Assembly (NCBI RefSeq): GCF_012927125.1
Contig: NZ_JABBFZ010000004.1
Coordinates: forward strand, 1-64,000
Reading direction: 5' to 3'
Origin: Paraburkholderia antibiotica
GTDB taxonomy: Bacteria; Pseudomonadota; Gammaproteobacteria; Burkholderiales; Burkholderiaceae
DNA length: 64,000 nt
The notes under the pieces were generated by a model. The model did not search any database. It was given only the letters and a program-made list of their open reading frames with translations, and was not told the origin of the DNA. The position numbers and the translations under genes were made by a program. Each line of letters starts with the position of its first letter. The first letter of the stretch is position 1. Below, in pieces: positions 8,298 to 18,102 of this stretch.

Positions 8298-9683
8298 ATG
8301 GAAAAGAGCTTCGAGTTCGGCTTGTCGAGCGCATCGAATGCGACGGCCGACGACCAGCAGATCTTCACGAAGGTCGCCTGGCGCATTATCCCGTTCCTGT
8401 TCCTGTGTTATGTCGTGTCGTTTCTCGACCGCATCAACATTGGCTTCGCGCAGTTACAGATGAAGCACGACCTGGGCTTCAGCGACGCGATGTACGGCCT
8501 TGGCGCAGCGGTTTTCTATATCGGCTACGTGTTGTGCGAAGTGCCGAGCAATCTGCTGCTGGCGAAGTTCGGCGCACGCAGGACCTTTACGCGGATCATG
8601 CTGCTGTGGGGCATCGCTTCCGTGTGCATGATGTTCGTGTCGACGCCCGCGCATTTTTACGTGCTGCGCTTCATGCTCGGCGTATTCGAAGCAGGTTTCT
8701 TTCCCGGCATCGTGCTGTATCTGACGTACTGGTTTCCGGTCAATCGGCGCGCGGCGGTCATGTCGATTTTCTTCGCGGGCGTCGCGGTGGCGGGCGTGCT
8801 CGGTGGTCTCGTGTCCGGCTGGATCATGCGCGACATGAGCGGTGTGATGGGACTCTACGGCTGGCAGTGGATGTTCGCGCTGGAGGGCATTCCGGCGGTA
8901 CTGCTCGGCGTCGTCGCGTTCTTCTATCTGGTCGACCGGCCTCAGGATGCGCCGTGGCTCGACGAATCGGAAAAGACCCGCCTGATCGCGTTGTGCGCGC
9001 AGGAGCGCATGGTGCCGGTCGATTCGCAACAACGCACGAGCAACATGCGCGCACCGGGCGGTACGGCACACAGTGCGCATAGCGCGCGTGGCATCGCCGC
9101 GGCACTCGCCGATCCGCGTGTGTATCTGTTTGCCTTCATCTATTTCTCGCTGACCTGTGCGTCGCTGACGCTGAACTTCTGGATGCCGTTGATGATCCGT
9201 GACTTCGGCATCAAGGACGTGATGCAGGTGAGTCTCTTTACCGTGATTCCCAATGCGATCGGCGCGGTCGGGCTGATTCTGATTGCGCGCCGTTCCGATC
9301 GGATGGGCGAGCGTCGCAAGCACTTTGCGTTCTGCACGATCGTGGGCGGTCTTGCGCTGGCCGCGCTGACGCTGCATCTGAGCAGCTTTGCTGCGATGCT
9401 CGCGATCCTGTCGGTTGCTGCCGTGCTGATCTTCGCCGCGCTGCCGATCTTCTGGGCCGTGCCGCCGAGCTATCTGCCGGTCAACACGGCGGCGGCGGGT
9501 ATTGCATTGATCAGCAGTATCGGCATAACGAGTGGCATCGTCAGCCCTTGGGTGATCGGGCAGATCCGCACGACCACCGGCAGCATGGATCTCGCGTTCT
9601 ATCTGCTTGCGGCATTGCTCGTGGTGAGCGGCATCGCGTTGATGATGGGCGTCGGTAAGGACACGGTCCAGTCGCACAGATGA
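8298..9683 (+). CDS. MFS transporter, anion:cation symporter family
   Basis: A 461-residue, 12-helix major facilitator of the ACS type that carries organic anions such as phthalate, tartrate or aromatic acids with protons. The family motif after helix 1 (FLDRINIGFAQLQM, then FYIGYVLCEVPSNLLLAKFGARR) is clear, and a long central loop near residues 220-265 separates the two six-helix halves. GGAGA precedes the ATG. The position after the MBL gene and close to the monooxygenase suggests uptake of the pathway substrate. Substrate identity is inference. Confidence 0.87.
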   Translation: MEKSFEFGLSSASNATADDQQIFTKVAWRIIPFLFLCYVVSFLDRINIGFAQLQMKHDLGFSDAMYGLGAAVFYIGYVLCEVPSNLLLAKFGARRTFTRIMLLWGIASVCMMFVSTPAHFYVLRFMLGVFEAGFFPGIVLYLTYWFPVNRRAAVMSIFFAGVAVAGVLGGLVSGWIMRDMSGVMGLYGWQWMFALEGIPAVLLGVVAFFYLVDRPQDAPWLDESEKTRLIALCAQERMVPVDSQQRTSNMRAPGGTAHSAHSARGIAAALADPRVYLFAFIYFSLTCASLTLNFWMPLMIRDFGIKDVMQVSLFTVIPNAIGAVGLILIARRSDRMGERRKHFAFCTIVGGLALAALTLHLSSFAAMLAILSVAAVLIFAALPIFWAVPPSYLPVNTAAAGIALISSIGITSGIVSPWVIGQIRTTTGSMDLAFYLLAALLVVSGIALMMGVGKDTVQSHR

Positions 9684-9736
9684 TTCGCGACGACGGCTGT
9701 GGATGCCGTTGCTCTTGAGCGCCTGGTGGCTCGTTC

Positions 9737-9985
9737 ATGAAGGGCAAATCGATCAATATCGCTCGCGCGATCGAGGAGGGCGTGCCGCCGGGCGTCTTCA
9801 ACGTCGTGACCGGCGGCGGAGAAGGCGGGGCGGCGCCTGGCGCCCATCGCGACGTCGCGAAGATTTCGTTCACCGGCTCGACGCCGACCGGCAAGCTGAT
9901 CGGCGCGGCGTCGGTGCAGAACATGACGCGCTTCTCGCTGGAGCTGGGTGGCAAGAATCCCGCCGTGATGCTCGCCGGCGTGTGA
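9737..9985 (+). pseudogene. Aldehyde dehydrogenase remnant
   Basis: An isolated 82-codon stretch matches the middle of the NAD-dependent aldehyde dehydrogenase fold: [14 protein letters not shown], then [17 protein letters not shown] and [14 protein letters not shown], which spans the cofactor loop and the catalytic Glu region. The N-terminal third, the catalytic cysteine region and the C-terminus are missing, and the frame stops at TGA directly after. It is a truncated gene fragment left between the MFS gene and the Liv cluster. Confidence 0.85.
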
Positions 9986-10005
9986 GTCGAACCCCCGCTA
10001 CGCGC

Positions 10006-10713
10006 TCAATGCTGCGACACCGCCAGCAACGTATCGATCTTCTCGTCCTGCGCGAGCAGTTCGGCCGCCGTGCTCGCATGAATGACCGAGCCGCGCTCCA
10101 GCACCACCGCGTGGTGCGTAATGCTCAGCGCCTTGCGGGCATTCTGTTCGACCAGAATCACCGACAGCCCTTCGTCGCGAATGATGTCCGACAGAATCCG
10201 CATCAGCTCCTGCACGATGATCGGCGCGAGGCCTTCGAGCGGTTCGTCGAGCAGCAGTACTTTCGGATTGAGCATCAGCGCGCGGCCGATCGCCAGCATC
10301 TGTTGCTCGCCGCCGGACAGCTGATTGCCCATGTTCGCGCGGCGCTCCTGCAAACGCGGAAACATCCGGTAGATGCGCGCCAGATCCCACGGACCTGGCA
10401 CCGCGATCGCGGTCAGGTTTTCCTCGACTGTCAGCGACTTGAAGATATTGCGCTCCTGCGGCACCCAGCCGATGCCGGCCAACGCGCGCTGATGCGGCTT
10501 GAGCGCGGTGACGTCCTTGCCGTCGAGCCAGATGCGCCCGGCAAAGCGCCGCGTATGACCGACGATGGTATTGATCAGCGTGGTCTTGCCGGTGCCGTTG
10601 CGGCCCAGCAGCGCGAGCGCCTGAGCCTGCTCTAGCGACAGATCGATGCCCATCAGCACCTTGGCCTCGCCATAGCCCGCGACGACGCCTTCCAGTTTCA
10701 ACAGTTCAGACAT
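10006..10713 (-). CDS. livF: Branched-chain amino acid-type ABC transporter ATPase LivF
   Basis: A 235-residue ABC ATPase with Walker A LLGRNGTGKTTLIN, signature LSGGEQQ and Walker B VLLLDEPLEGLAP, the last typical of LivF. The ATG at 10713 (MSELLKLEG) is chosen over a TTG at 10725. It overlaps the end of livG by 8 bp, so it is the last gene of a five-gene minus-strand operon. It would pair with LivG to power the LivH-LivM channel in the inner membrane. The cluster could import a branched-chain amino acid or, as in many Liv systems near catabolic genes, an aromatic acid or amide. Confidence 0.92.
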   Translation of the reverse strand: MSELLKLEGVVAGYGEAKVLMGIDLSLEQAQALALLGRNGTGKTTLINTIVGHTRRFAGRIWLDGKDVTALKPHQRALAGIGWVPQERNIFKSLTVEENLTAIAVPGPWDLARIYRMFPRLQERRANMGNQLSGGEQQMLAIGRALMLNPKVLLLDEPLEGLAPIIVQELMRILSDIIRDEGLSVILVEQNARKALSITHHAVVLERGSVIHASTAAELLAQDEKIDTLLAVSQH

Positions 10714-11470
10714 GCTCGCTCCCAACCAACTCTTCGCCCAGATATACGGCCTTCACGCGCGGGTCGCGGGCGATCTCGGCGCATGAGCCTTCGGTCAGCA
10801 GCGCGCCGCTGACCAGCACCGAAATGCGGTTGGCGAAACTGAACACCAGGTCCATGTCGTGTTCGATCAGAACGATGGTCACGTCGTCGGGCAACGCGGC
10901 CACCGTATGGAGAATCTCGCGACGCTCGCCGTCCGGCACGCCGGCCACCGGTTCGTCGAGTAGCAGCACGCGCGGCTTCGCCGCCAGCGCCAGCGCGATT
11001 TCGAGCAGGCGCTGTTTGCCGTAGGGCAGCACGTGGGTCTCGCGATGCATCGCGTCGGCGAGCTTGCACTGTTCGAGCAGCGCCGCGACTTCGTCCATCA
11101 CTTCGCCGCGATGACCCAGCGCGCGCCAGAAGCGCGCGCCGAGACCGTCGCGCTCGGAGATGGCGACGGCGAGCGACTCGGCCGGCGTCATGTGTTTGAA
11201 CAGCTGGTTGATCTGGAACGTGCGCACGAGGCCCGCGCGAGCCCGCTGATGTACCGACAGCGACGTGATGTCGCGACCTTCGAGTTCGATGCGGCCGGAG
11301 CTTGCCGTCAGCACGCCGGTCAACTGGTTGATCAGCGTGGTCTTGCCGGCGCCGTTCGGTCCGATCAGCGCCTGGCGCGCGCCTTTCTCGACCGCGATCG
11401 ATACGTCGTTGGTGGCGACGAGGCCGCCGAAGCGTTTGACGAGGTTGAAGGTCTGCAGGGCGATCGTCAT
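10706..11470 (-). CDS. livG: Branched-chain amino acid-type ABC transporter ATPase LivG
   Basis: A 254-residue ABC ATPase with Walker A LIGPNGAGKTTLIN, the LivG-type signature region LPYGKQRLLEIALAL and Walker B VLLLDEPVAGVPDGE. The ATG at 11470 (MTIALQTFNLVKRFGG) overlaps the livM stop as ATGA, so translation is coupled; an upstream in-frame start at 11503 lies inside livM and is rejected. The C-terminal segment RDPRVKAVYLGEE is the conserved LivG ending. Confidence 0.92.
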   Translation of the reverse strand: MTIALQTFNLVKRFGGLVATNDVSIAVEKGARQALIGPNGAGKTTLINQLTGVLTASSGRIELEGRDITSLSVHQRARAGLVRTFQINQLFKHMTPAESLAVAISERDGLGARFWRALGHRGEVMDEVAALLEQCKLADAMHRETHVLPYGKQRLLEIALALAAKPRVLLLDEPVAGVPDGERREILHTVAALPDDVTIVLIEHDMDLVFSFANRISVLVSGALLTEGSCAEIARDPRVKAVYLGEELVGSEHV

Positions 11471-12480
11471 GCGTTGCCTCCGCTGCGACGGAACCACGTC
11501 CACGGACGCACCAGCCGCTCATGACCGACGATCACGATGACCACCAGCAGCAGCCCGATCCAGAATTGCCAGTATTGCGGCGTGATGTCCGCGAGCCGGT
11601 CCTGCATGAAGCGGAATACGAGCGCGCCGATGATGCCGCCGTACAGATAGCCCGCACCGCCGATCATCAGCATCAGCAGCACGTCGGCCGAGCGGTGGAA
11701 ATCGAGCACGTCGAGCGACGCGAAGCCGGTGGTCTGCGCGAGCAGCGCGCCGGCCACGCCCGCGTATGCCGCGCTCAGCGTGTACACGGCGGTGCGGCGC
11801 AGGTTGACCGGCACGCCCATCGCCGCCGCGCGCAGCGGATTCTGACGGATCACCTGCAGCGACATCCCGAACGGCGACTTCACCACCGCGCGCGCCAGCA
11901 CGAACAGCACGAACAGCGTGACGATCGAATAGGTATAGGCCGCCTTGCCGAACATATCGAACTCGATGTGCCCGAAGAGCGGCACCATCGGCACGCCGGT
12001 CAGGCCGTCGGCGCCGCCGGTGAGCCAGCTCATCTTGTTGGCGAGTTCATGCAGGATCGACGCGACGCCGAGCGTCACCATCAGACGCGTGAGGTCGGAG
12101 CCGCGCATCACCAGCACGCTGGTGACGAGGCCGGTGAACGCCGCGACCCCGCACGAGACCAGCATGCCGAGCAGCGGGTCCATCGCGAAGTACTTGGCGA
12201 GCAGCGCCGCCGTATATGCGCCGAGCCCGAAAAACGCCGCATGACCGAGCGAGACGATGCCGGTGTAGCCGAGAATCAGATCGAGCGAGACCGCGAACAG
12301 CGCGAGGATCGCCATCTCGTTGAGCAGCAGGAAGTTATCGAGCGGGGCGACGCATGCGCCCAGCGCCACGATCCAGAAGACGATTTCCGCGGGACGCCAG
12401 CGCGACCAGCGTCGGCCGAGGTTGCGGACTTCGGGCGCCAGTGCCGGCGTACCCGTTTGGCTGGACGTTGCCGGCTTCAT
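11467..12480 (-). CDS. livM: Liv-type ABC transporter permease LivM
   Basis: A 337-residue permease of the LivM family with about ten membrane segments after a 40-residue polar N-terminus. Family blocks include GYTGIVSLGHAAFFGLGAY and ALRAAAMGV-like LRAAAMGVPVNLRRTAVYTL. The ATG at 12480 overlaps the livH stop as ATGA. The open frame continues far upstream in this phase, but that part is a shadow of livH. It forms the transmembrane channel with LivH. Confidence 0.92.
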   Translation of the reverse strand: MKPATSSQTGTPALAPEVRNLGRRWSRWRPAEIVFWIVALGACVAPLDNFLLLNEMAILALFAVSLDLILGYTGIVSLGHAAFFGLGAYTAALLAKYFAMDPLLGMLVSCGVAAFTGLVTSVLVMRGSDLTRLMVTLGVASILHELANKMSWLTGGADGLTGVPMVPLFGHIEFDMFGKAAYTYSIVTLFVLFVLARAVVKSPFGMSLQVIRQNPLRAAAMGVPVNLRRTAVYTLSAAYAGVAGALLAQTTGFASLDVLDFHRSADVLLMLMIGGAGYLYGGIIGALVFRFMQDRLADITPQYWQFWIGLLLVVIVIVGHERLVRPWTWFRRSGGNA

Positions 12481-13337
12481 TTGCCCCCCGCCCGTGCGAA
12501 AAGACCCTGCGGCCGCCACATCAGCGTGACGATCATCACGCCGTAGATGATGAAGGCCCCCAGATCGGGGATGTAGTACTTGCCCGCGACGTCGGCGATG
12601 CCGAGCAGCAGCGATGCGAGTAGCGGACCGGTCAGGGAGGTGGTGCCGCCGACCGCGACCACCACGAGGAAATAGATCATGAATTTGAGCGGAAAGATCG
12701 GATCGAGGCCCAGCATGTTCGCGCCGAGTGCGCCGCCGAGGCCGGCGAGGCCCGAGCCGAATGCGAAGGTAGTCAGGAACACGAAGTTGATGTTGATGCC
12801 GAGGCCGCTCGCCGCGCGCGGATCGTCGACCGATGCGCGCAGACGGCTGCCGAAGCGCGTTCTGTTGAGGATCAGCTGAAGCGCGATCACGAGCACCACG
12901 CACACGAGGATCACGAACAGGCGGTAATAGCCGATCCCGATGCCGGCGATCACCGTGCGTCCCTGCAGCCATTGCGGCAGATTCAGGAACTGCTGGGTCG
13001 AGCCCATGAAGTAGTCGACCGTCGCGATCGCCATGAAGGTCAGGCCGATCGTGAACAGCACCTGGTTGAGTTCGGACTGCCCATACACGCGCTTGTACAG
13101 CGTGCGTTCGAGAATGCCGCCCAGCACCGCGCTGACGATGAACGCAATCGGCAACGCCCCGAAGAAGGGCACGCCCAGACGCGACATCGCGAGGACGGTG
13201 GCGTAGCCGCCCACCATCGCGAACGCGCCGTGCGCGAGGTTGACGAAGTTCATCAACCCCAGCGTGATCGCGAGGCCGCTCGCCAGCACGAACAGCAGCA
13301 TGCCGTAGGCAATACCGTCGAAGAGAATGGTTAGCAT
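12477..13337 (-). CDS. livH: Liv-type ABC transporter permease LivH
   Basis: A 286-residue permease with the LivH signature GLAITLGLMNFVNLAHGAF near the N-terminus and the conserved RASVDDPRAASGLGIN loop that contacts the ATPases. It has eight or so hydrophobic helices. It is the first of four tightly coupled permease/ATPase genes; a 177-bp gap separates it from the substrate-binding protein gene upstream. Confidence 0.92.
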   Translation of the reverse strand: MLTILFDGIAYGMLLFVLASGLAITLGLMNFVNLAHGAFAMVGGYATVLAMSRLGVPFFGALPIAFIVSAVLGGILERTLYKRVYGQSELNQVLFTIGLTFMAIATVDYFMGSTQQFLNLPQWLQGRTVIAGIGIGYYRLFVILVCVVLVIALQLILNRTRFGSRLRASVDDPRAASGLGININFVFLTTFAFGSGLAGLGGALGANMLGLDPIFPLKFMIYFLVVVAVGGTTSLTGPLLASLLLGIADVAGKYYIPDLGAFIIYGVMIVTLMWRPQGLFARAGGK

Positions 13338-13514
13338 AAGTGTCGTATACCGGTGTTGGACACCGAAACGCCGCGTCGCTCGCGAGGCGGGTGGCGCGGC
13401 GGGTCCATCGAAAAAGCCGGCAAGCCCGGATGCGGCTTGCCTTGCAGCAACGGCCTGATTTGCGTCCTGATTTGCGTCCTGATTGGCAGCCTGGTTGACG
13501 TCCTGACGCGCCGC

Positions 13515-14690
13515 TTACTTGATCTTGGCCGGATCCTTGACGGCCTCGATCTTGTCGAACGGCACGTTGAACAGCTGGCCGTTCACGCGTTCCGTGCGGG
13601 TGATGTAGACGTTCTGGATCATTTCGCGCGTCTGCGGATCGAGTTGCACCGGGCCGCGCGGGCTGTTCCATTTCTGGCCCTTCATCGCGGCGAGCAGTTT
13701 GTCGCCGTTGGTGTCGCCCTTGGTGGCCTGCAGCGCCGCGTAGATCACCTGCATGCCGTCATAGCCGCCGACGCTATGGAAGTTCGGGCGCAGGTTCGGG
13801 TTGGCTTTCTCGAACGCCGATACGTATGCGCGGTTCTCGGGGTTGTCGAGCGCGGCCGTGTAGTGCATCGACGTCACCGTGCCGAGCGCGACGTCGCCCA
13901 TGCTGTTGAGGATGTCATCGTCGACCACGTCGCCGGTGCCGATCAGCTTGATGCCCTGTTTGGCGAGGCCGCGCTCGGCGAACTGCTTCATGAACACGGC
14001 GCCCGCGCCCGACGGCACGAAGATGAACAGCGCGTCCGGCTTCAGGTCGGCGACCTTTTGCAGGAACGGCGAGAAATCGGGATTGGCGACCGGCACGCGC
14101 AGTTGCTCGACGACGTTGCCGCCTTCGGATTCGAACACTTTCTTGAACGAGTTCTGCGCGTCGATGCCGGGACCGTAGTCGGCGACCAGCGTCACGACCT
14201 TCTTGATGCCGTTCTTCGGTGCCCAGCGGGCGATGCCCAGCGTGTTTTGCGGCAGCGTGAAGCCGGTGCGCACGATATACGGCGACTGCTCGGTGATCAT
14301 CGCGGTGGCCGCGGCCATCACGATCATCGGCACCTTGGCCTGGGTCGCGAGCGGCGCGGCGGCGAGCGCGAGCGGCGTCAGGCCGAAGCCGGCCAGCACG
14401 GCGACGTGATCCTTGACGATCAGCTCCTGCGCGAGACGCTTGGTGGTGTCCGGGACGTTGGTGTCGTCCTTCAGAATGATCTGGATTTTCTTGCCGGCGA
14501 CGGTGTCGCCATGCTGAGCCATATACAGCTTGACCGCCGCGTCGATCTGCCGGCCGGTGGACGCGAACGGACCGCTCATCGGTACGATCAGGCCGATCTT
14601 GACGACATCGTCCGCATGGGCGAGCACGCTCGAACCCGCCAGCATCAGTGCGGCCGCGGCCTTCAGCAAAGTGCGCTTGTTGATTTCCAT
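13515..14690 (-). CDS. Periplasmic substrate-binding protein of the Liv-type importer
   Basis: A 391-residue type-I periplasmic binding protein. The signal peptide (KRTLLKAAAALMLAGSSVLAHA) ends near residue 26. The mature protein opens with VVKIGLIVPMSGPFASTGRQ, the family start, and holds GKKIQIILKDDTNVPDTTKRLAQELI. It captures the ligand for LivHMGF. GGAGA stands 5 nt upstream of the ATG. It leads the operon, so its promoter should lie just beyond 14700. Ligand not predictable; aromatic acids, amides or branched-chain amino acids are all possible. Confidence 0.9.
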   Translation of the reverse strand: MEINKRTLLKAAAALMLAGSSVLAHADDVVKIGLIVPMSGPFASTGRQIDAAVKLYMAQHGDTVAGKKIQIILKDDTNVPDTTKRLAQELIVKDHVAVLAGFGLTPLALAAAPLATQAKVPMIVMAAATAMITEQSPYIVRTGFTLPQNTLGIARWAPKNGIKKVVTLVADYGPGIDAQNSFKKVFESEGGNVVEQLRVPVANPDFSPFLQKVADLKPDALFIFVPSGAGAVFMKQFAERGLAKQGIKLIGTGDVVDDDILNSMGDVALGTVTSMHYTAALDNPENRAYVSAFEKANPNLRPNFHSVGGYDGMQVIYAALQATKGDTNGDKLLAAMKGQKWNSPRGPVQLDPQTREMIQNVYITRTERVNGQLFNVPFDKIEAVKDPAKIK

Positions 14691-15700
14691 CAGGTCTCCT
14701 GGCTAATAAATATCACGTCACAACGATTGAAAATCGGACCCCGGGGTTCATTGTTCTCGCGTGGTGTCGGTGGGGGCCGGCGTAATGGTGCGGTTTCTGG
14801 TGCGCGATTCGATGCGTGAACCCGAAGCCGGGGGCACGGCGGGTCGATAGGTTGCTGCGCACGCGCGACGAGCCGGGCTATGTCCAGTCCACGCGCGGTG
14901 ATAGATCGTGTCGGCTGTTCTCGCGGCGAGCGCGTGAGGGTCGGACGGGGCCATCGTGGGAGTCGTCGCGCTGTCGATAGGTCAGGGGCGGGCGATCCGC
15001 TCGGGCCGCACGCGCGGCTGGCCGGCGAGGCGCCGCTCGTGACCCGCTCCGCATGCGCGACCGCAGACCGGCGTGTGGCCGGCTCGGGCGGTGAACGGCT
15101 CGCTAGTCATCTCGCATCCGAACATCTGTTGTCCCCTCTGTACTTGTCGTCCTCTCTACGGAGGCCTCTCGATGATGGCCATGGCGGCGCGCCCGCTTGC
15201 GGTTGCTCCGGCGGCGCGCAGGCTGCGGTTCGCTTTTCTTCGGTACCGCTCCCGGTATGCCGATGGGACTCGCTGGTCGCCGCCGCGGCGCGTCAGGTGC
15301 CGTTCTGTGTACGAACTGCGCAGCCAGCCGCGCGCACCCCGCACGATAAGCACGCGCGGCACGGCTTGAAAGAGCGGGTTAACCACATACGTAATTTTTC
15401 TCGCGGGGAAAGGAGGGCCGCGCGTGCGCTTGGGCGCTGCCGATGCAGGCTGCTGGAGCCGCGTCGCGCAAGGCTCGCGAGCGTATCGCGAGGCGCGAAG
15501 CGGGGTTCCCGGTGACGTGGGTCGCGGTCGACCCGATAAACAGATTCGATTCCCCCGGAAAGGAATCGCAACCCCGTCAGATCGGATGCAGGCTGCGTCG
15601 CCCGGCCGTGAGAGATGGCCTGCTAATCAGGCGATCCGGCAATCCGGCGGCCATGCGGTCTGGCGATCCGCCGCATACCGCGCGACGCACGCCGCGCCCC
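14691..15700. other. About 1 kb without a recognisable gene
   Basis: The first 60 bp (AATAAATATCACG, around 14705) are AT-rich and probably hold the promoter of the Liv operon. The remaining DNA is GC-rich. Its open frames (for example 14880-15515 on the plus strand) have arginine-rich, protein-unlike translations and no ribosome-binding sites. I see no RNA gene, mobile element or conserved fragment. Confidence 0.5.
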
Positions 15701-16663
15701 TCACTCGCGCAACTGCGCCTCCAGCGCATGCAGCACCTCATAGCAGGGCAACACCTGGGCGACGCTCGCGTTAGGCTCGCGCCCTTCGAGGATGGCGGCG
15801 ACGAACTCGCGGTCCTGCAACTCGATGCCGTTCATCGACACGTCCACCTTCGACACGTCGATCGCTGCATCGCGGCCGTCGAACAGATCGTCGTAACGCG
15901 CGACGTAGGTGCCGCTGTCGCCGATGTAGCGGAAGAACGTGCCGAGCGGCCCATCGTTATTGAACGACAGACTCAGCGTGCAGATCGCGCCGTTCGCGGC
16001 CTTCAGCTGGATCGACATATCCATCGCGATGCCGAGCGTCGGATGGATCGGCCCGGCGATCGCGTTGGCCTTCACGATCGGGCTCGCGCATTGATACGCG
16101 AACAGATCGACCGTGTGCGCGGCGTGATGCCAGAGCAGGTGATCGGTCCAGCTGCGCGGCTGGCCGAGCGCATTGATGTTGCTACGACGCAGGAAGTAGG
16201 TTTGCACGTCCATCTGCTGCAACTGAAATTCGCCGCGCGCGATGCGTTGGCGCACCCATTGATGGCTCGGATTGAAGCGGCGCGTGTGTCCGCACATCGC
16301 GACGAGGCCACTGTCGCGTTGCAGGCTCGCGACCTCCCGCGCATCCCGCAGCGAATCGGCCAGCGGGATTTCCACCTGCACGTGCTTGCCGGCTCTCAGA
16401 CAGGCCAATGCCTGGTTGGCGTGAATCGGTGTGGGTGTGCAGAGGATCACCGCATCGACGTCGTCGCGGCCCAGCGCGTCGTTCAGATCGTCGCTCGCGT
16501 GGCGGATGCCGTAGCGTTGCGCGATGGCGCGGGCTTCGTCCAGGTCGTGACTCACCAGCGACGTGACTTCGGCACGGTCGATCTGGCGCAGTCCATCCAG
16601 ATGCTTGAGGCCGAATGCGCCGGCTCCGACGAGCGCGATCCGGACTTTGGGGAGGCTTTTCAT
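15701..16663 (-). CDS. Gfo/Idh/MocA-family NAD(P)-dependent oxidoreductase
   Basis: A 320-residue two-domain oxidoreductase. The N-terminal Rossmann fold starts VRIALVGAGAFGLKHLDGL and includes AVILCTPTPIHANQALACL and the family EKP-like step GKHVQVEIPLADS, where the usual EKP is EIP, so the catalytic lysine is replaced. The C-terminal domain holds DHLLWHHAAHTVDLFAY. The ATG at 16663 is chosen because the protein starts directly before the Rossmann fold; the upstream extension has no family match. Such enzymes oxidise sugars, inositols or related hydroxy compounds. The last residues are separated by a long gap from the Liv cluster, so it is probably a single-gene unit. Confidence 0.82.
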   Translation of the reverse strand: MKSLPKVRIALVGAGAFGLKHLDGLRQIDRAEVTSLVSHDLDEARAIAQRYGIRHASDDLNDALGRDDVDAVILCTPTPIHANQALACLRAGKHVQVEIPLADSLRDAREVASLQRDSGLVAMCGHTRRFNPSHQWVRQRIARGEFQLQQMDVQTYFLRRSNINALGQPRSWTDHLLWHHAAHTVDLFAYQCASPIVKANAIAGPIHPTLGIAMDMSIQLKAANGAICTLSLSFNNDGPLGTFFRYIGDSGTYVARYDDLFDGRDAAIDVSKVDVSMNGIELQDREFVAAILEGREPNASVAQVLPCYEVLHALEAQLRE

Positions 16664-16768
16664 GAGCGAAGCGTTCTCGGTTTTTCGGTGAAGGAAGTCA
16701 GCGCAGAGTCTATGGCGCACAAGATTACCAAGGCCGCGACCGCCGCGCAGCATCGTGCGATCCCCGCG

Positions 16769-18064
16769 CTATTTCTGTGCCGCCACCTCCATCCGCCGAC
16801 GCTGCAGGAACCGCCGCGCGGCCGGATCGCGTTCGAGGCCGATCGCGAGATCGTATGCGTCGAGCGCCTCGGCCGTGGCGCCCGCGCGTGCGAGCAGATC
16901 GGCGCGCGCGGCCCAGTACGGCTGATAGTCGGCGAGGCGCGGATCGTCCGCATACGGCGCGAGCGCATCGAGCGCCGCGCGTGGGCCGTCGCGTTCGGCC
17001 AGCGCGAGCGCGCGGTTCATCGCGACCACCGGCGACGCCGCGAGCGCGAACAGCGCATCGTAGAGCTGCACGATCTCGTCCCAGTTCACGCGACGCGTGC
17101 GGCAGCGATGCACATGCGCCGACTGCAGCGCGGCCTCCAGCTGGAAGCGACCGATCGCGTTGAACGCGCTCGCGCGCCGCAGCAGCGCGTCGGCGGCATC
17201 GATCATCGGCAGATCCCAACTCGCCGGGTTCTGCGCCGACAGCGGCACGTAGTCGCCGGCCGCATCGCGGCGGGCCGCGCGGCGCGCGTGCGCATACAGC
17301 ATCAGCGCGAGCAGGCCCAGCGTCTCCGGTTCGTCAGGCAGCAGCTCGGTCAGCAGTTGCGCGAGAAACAGCGCTTCGCCGGTCAGATCGCGTCGCTCGA
17401 CATCGTCGCCGAGCGGATCGGTCCAACCTTCCGCATACGCCGCATAGACCGCTTCGAGCACGGCGGCGAGCCGCTCGGGCCACGCTTCGCGCTCGGGCAC
17501 GCTGAACGGAATGGCCGCCGCGCGGATCTTGTGCTTGGCGCGCACGAGGCGCTTGCCGATCGCGGCGGGCGACATCCGGAACGCCGACGCGATCGTCTTC
17601 GCGTCGAGTCCGAGCACGACCTGCAGCATCAGCGGCGTGCGGATCGCGGGTTCGAGCGCCGGGTGCGTGCAGGCGAACAGCAGCGCAAGCCGCTGATCGG
17701 GCAGCGCGCCGGCGTCGTGTTCGTCGATTTCATCGACGAGAATCGCGAGCTGGTTCGCGACCTCGTCGCCGGTTTGCCGATGACGCGCGCCGTCGATCGC
17801 ACGGCGGCGCGCCACCGTCAGCAGCCACGCTTCCGGGTTCGCGGGGCAGCCGCGCGCCGGCCAGTCGGCCAGCGCGGTCGCGAACGCATCGGCGAGCGCG
17901 TCTTCGGCCGCGGCGACGTCGCGCGTGCGCATCGCCAGCAGCGCGACGAGCTTGCCGTAGCTGCGGCGCGCGACCGCCTCCGTGACGGCATGTGCGGCGC
18001 GGTCGGCGGCGTTGGCGTCGGTGTTGGCGCGATCGGCGTCGGGCGCGGCGGCGGGCTGCGTCAT
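16769..18064 (-). CDS. ECF42-type RNA polymerase sigma factor with C-terminal extension
   Basis: A 431-residue ECF sigma factor, about twice the usual size. Sigma region 2 is in AAEDALADAFATALADWPAR plus NPEAWLLTVARRRAIDGAR; region 4 is in LDAKTIASAFRMSPAAIGKR. The C-terminal half is a helical, TPR-like extension containing GRFQLEAALQSAHVHR. This architecture and a YCII/DGPF gene next door define the ECF42 group, in which the extension, not a membrane anti-sigma factor, controls activity. The partner gene lies 38 bp upstream on the same strand. I found no clear ECF42-type promoter upstream of the pair. Confidence 0.9.
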   Translation of the reverse strand: MTQPAAAPDADRANTDANAADRAAHAVTEAVARRSYGKLVALLAMRTRDVAAAEDALADAFATALADWPARGCPANPEAWLLTVARRRAIDGARHRQTGDEVANQLAILVDEIDEHDAGALPDQRLALLFACTHPALEPAIRTPLMLQVVLGLDAKTIASAFRMSPAAIGKRLVRAKHKIRAAAIPFSVPEREAWPERLAAVLEAVYAAYAEGWTDPLGDDVERRDLTGEALFLAQLLTELLPDEPETLGLLALMLYAHARRAARRDAAGDYVPLSAQNPASWDLPMIDAADALLRRASAFNAIGRFQLEAALQSAHVHRCRTRRVNWDEIVQLYDALFALAASPVVAMNRALALAERDGPRAALDALAPYADDPRLADYQPYWAARADLLARAGATAEALDAYDLAIGLERDPAARRFLQRRRMEVAAQK

Positions 18065-18102
18065 CGGGCTTGGCCGGCTATCTGGCTATGCGGCTAGGCG
18101 GC

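Noticed and set aside
13353-14819. A 488-codon plus-strand frame over the Liv substrate-binding gene.
   Set aside because: The minus-strand protein has a signal peptide and clear family motifs; this frame is an Arg/Gly-rich shadow.
14880-15515. A 211-codon plus-strand frame in the gap after the Liv cluster.
   Set aside because: Composition is Arg/Ser/Gly-rich without hydrophobic patterning or a ribosome-binding site; not convincing as a gene.
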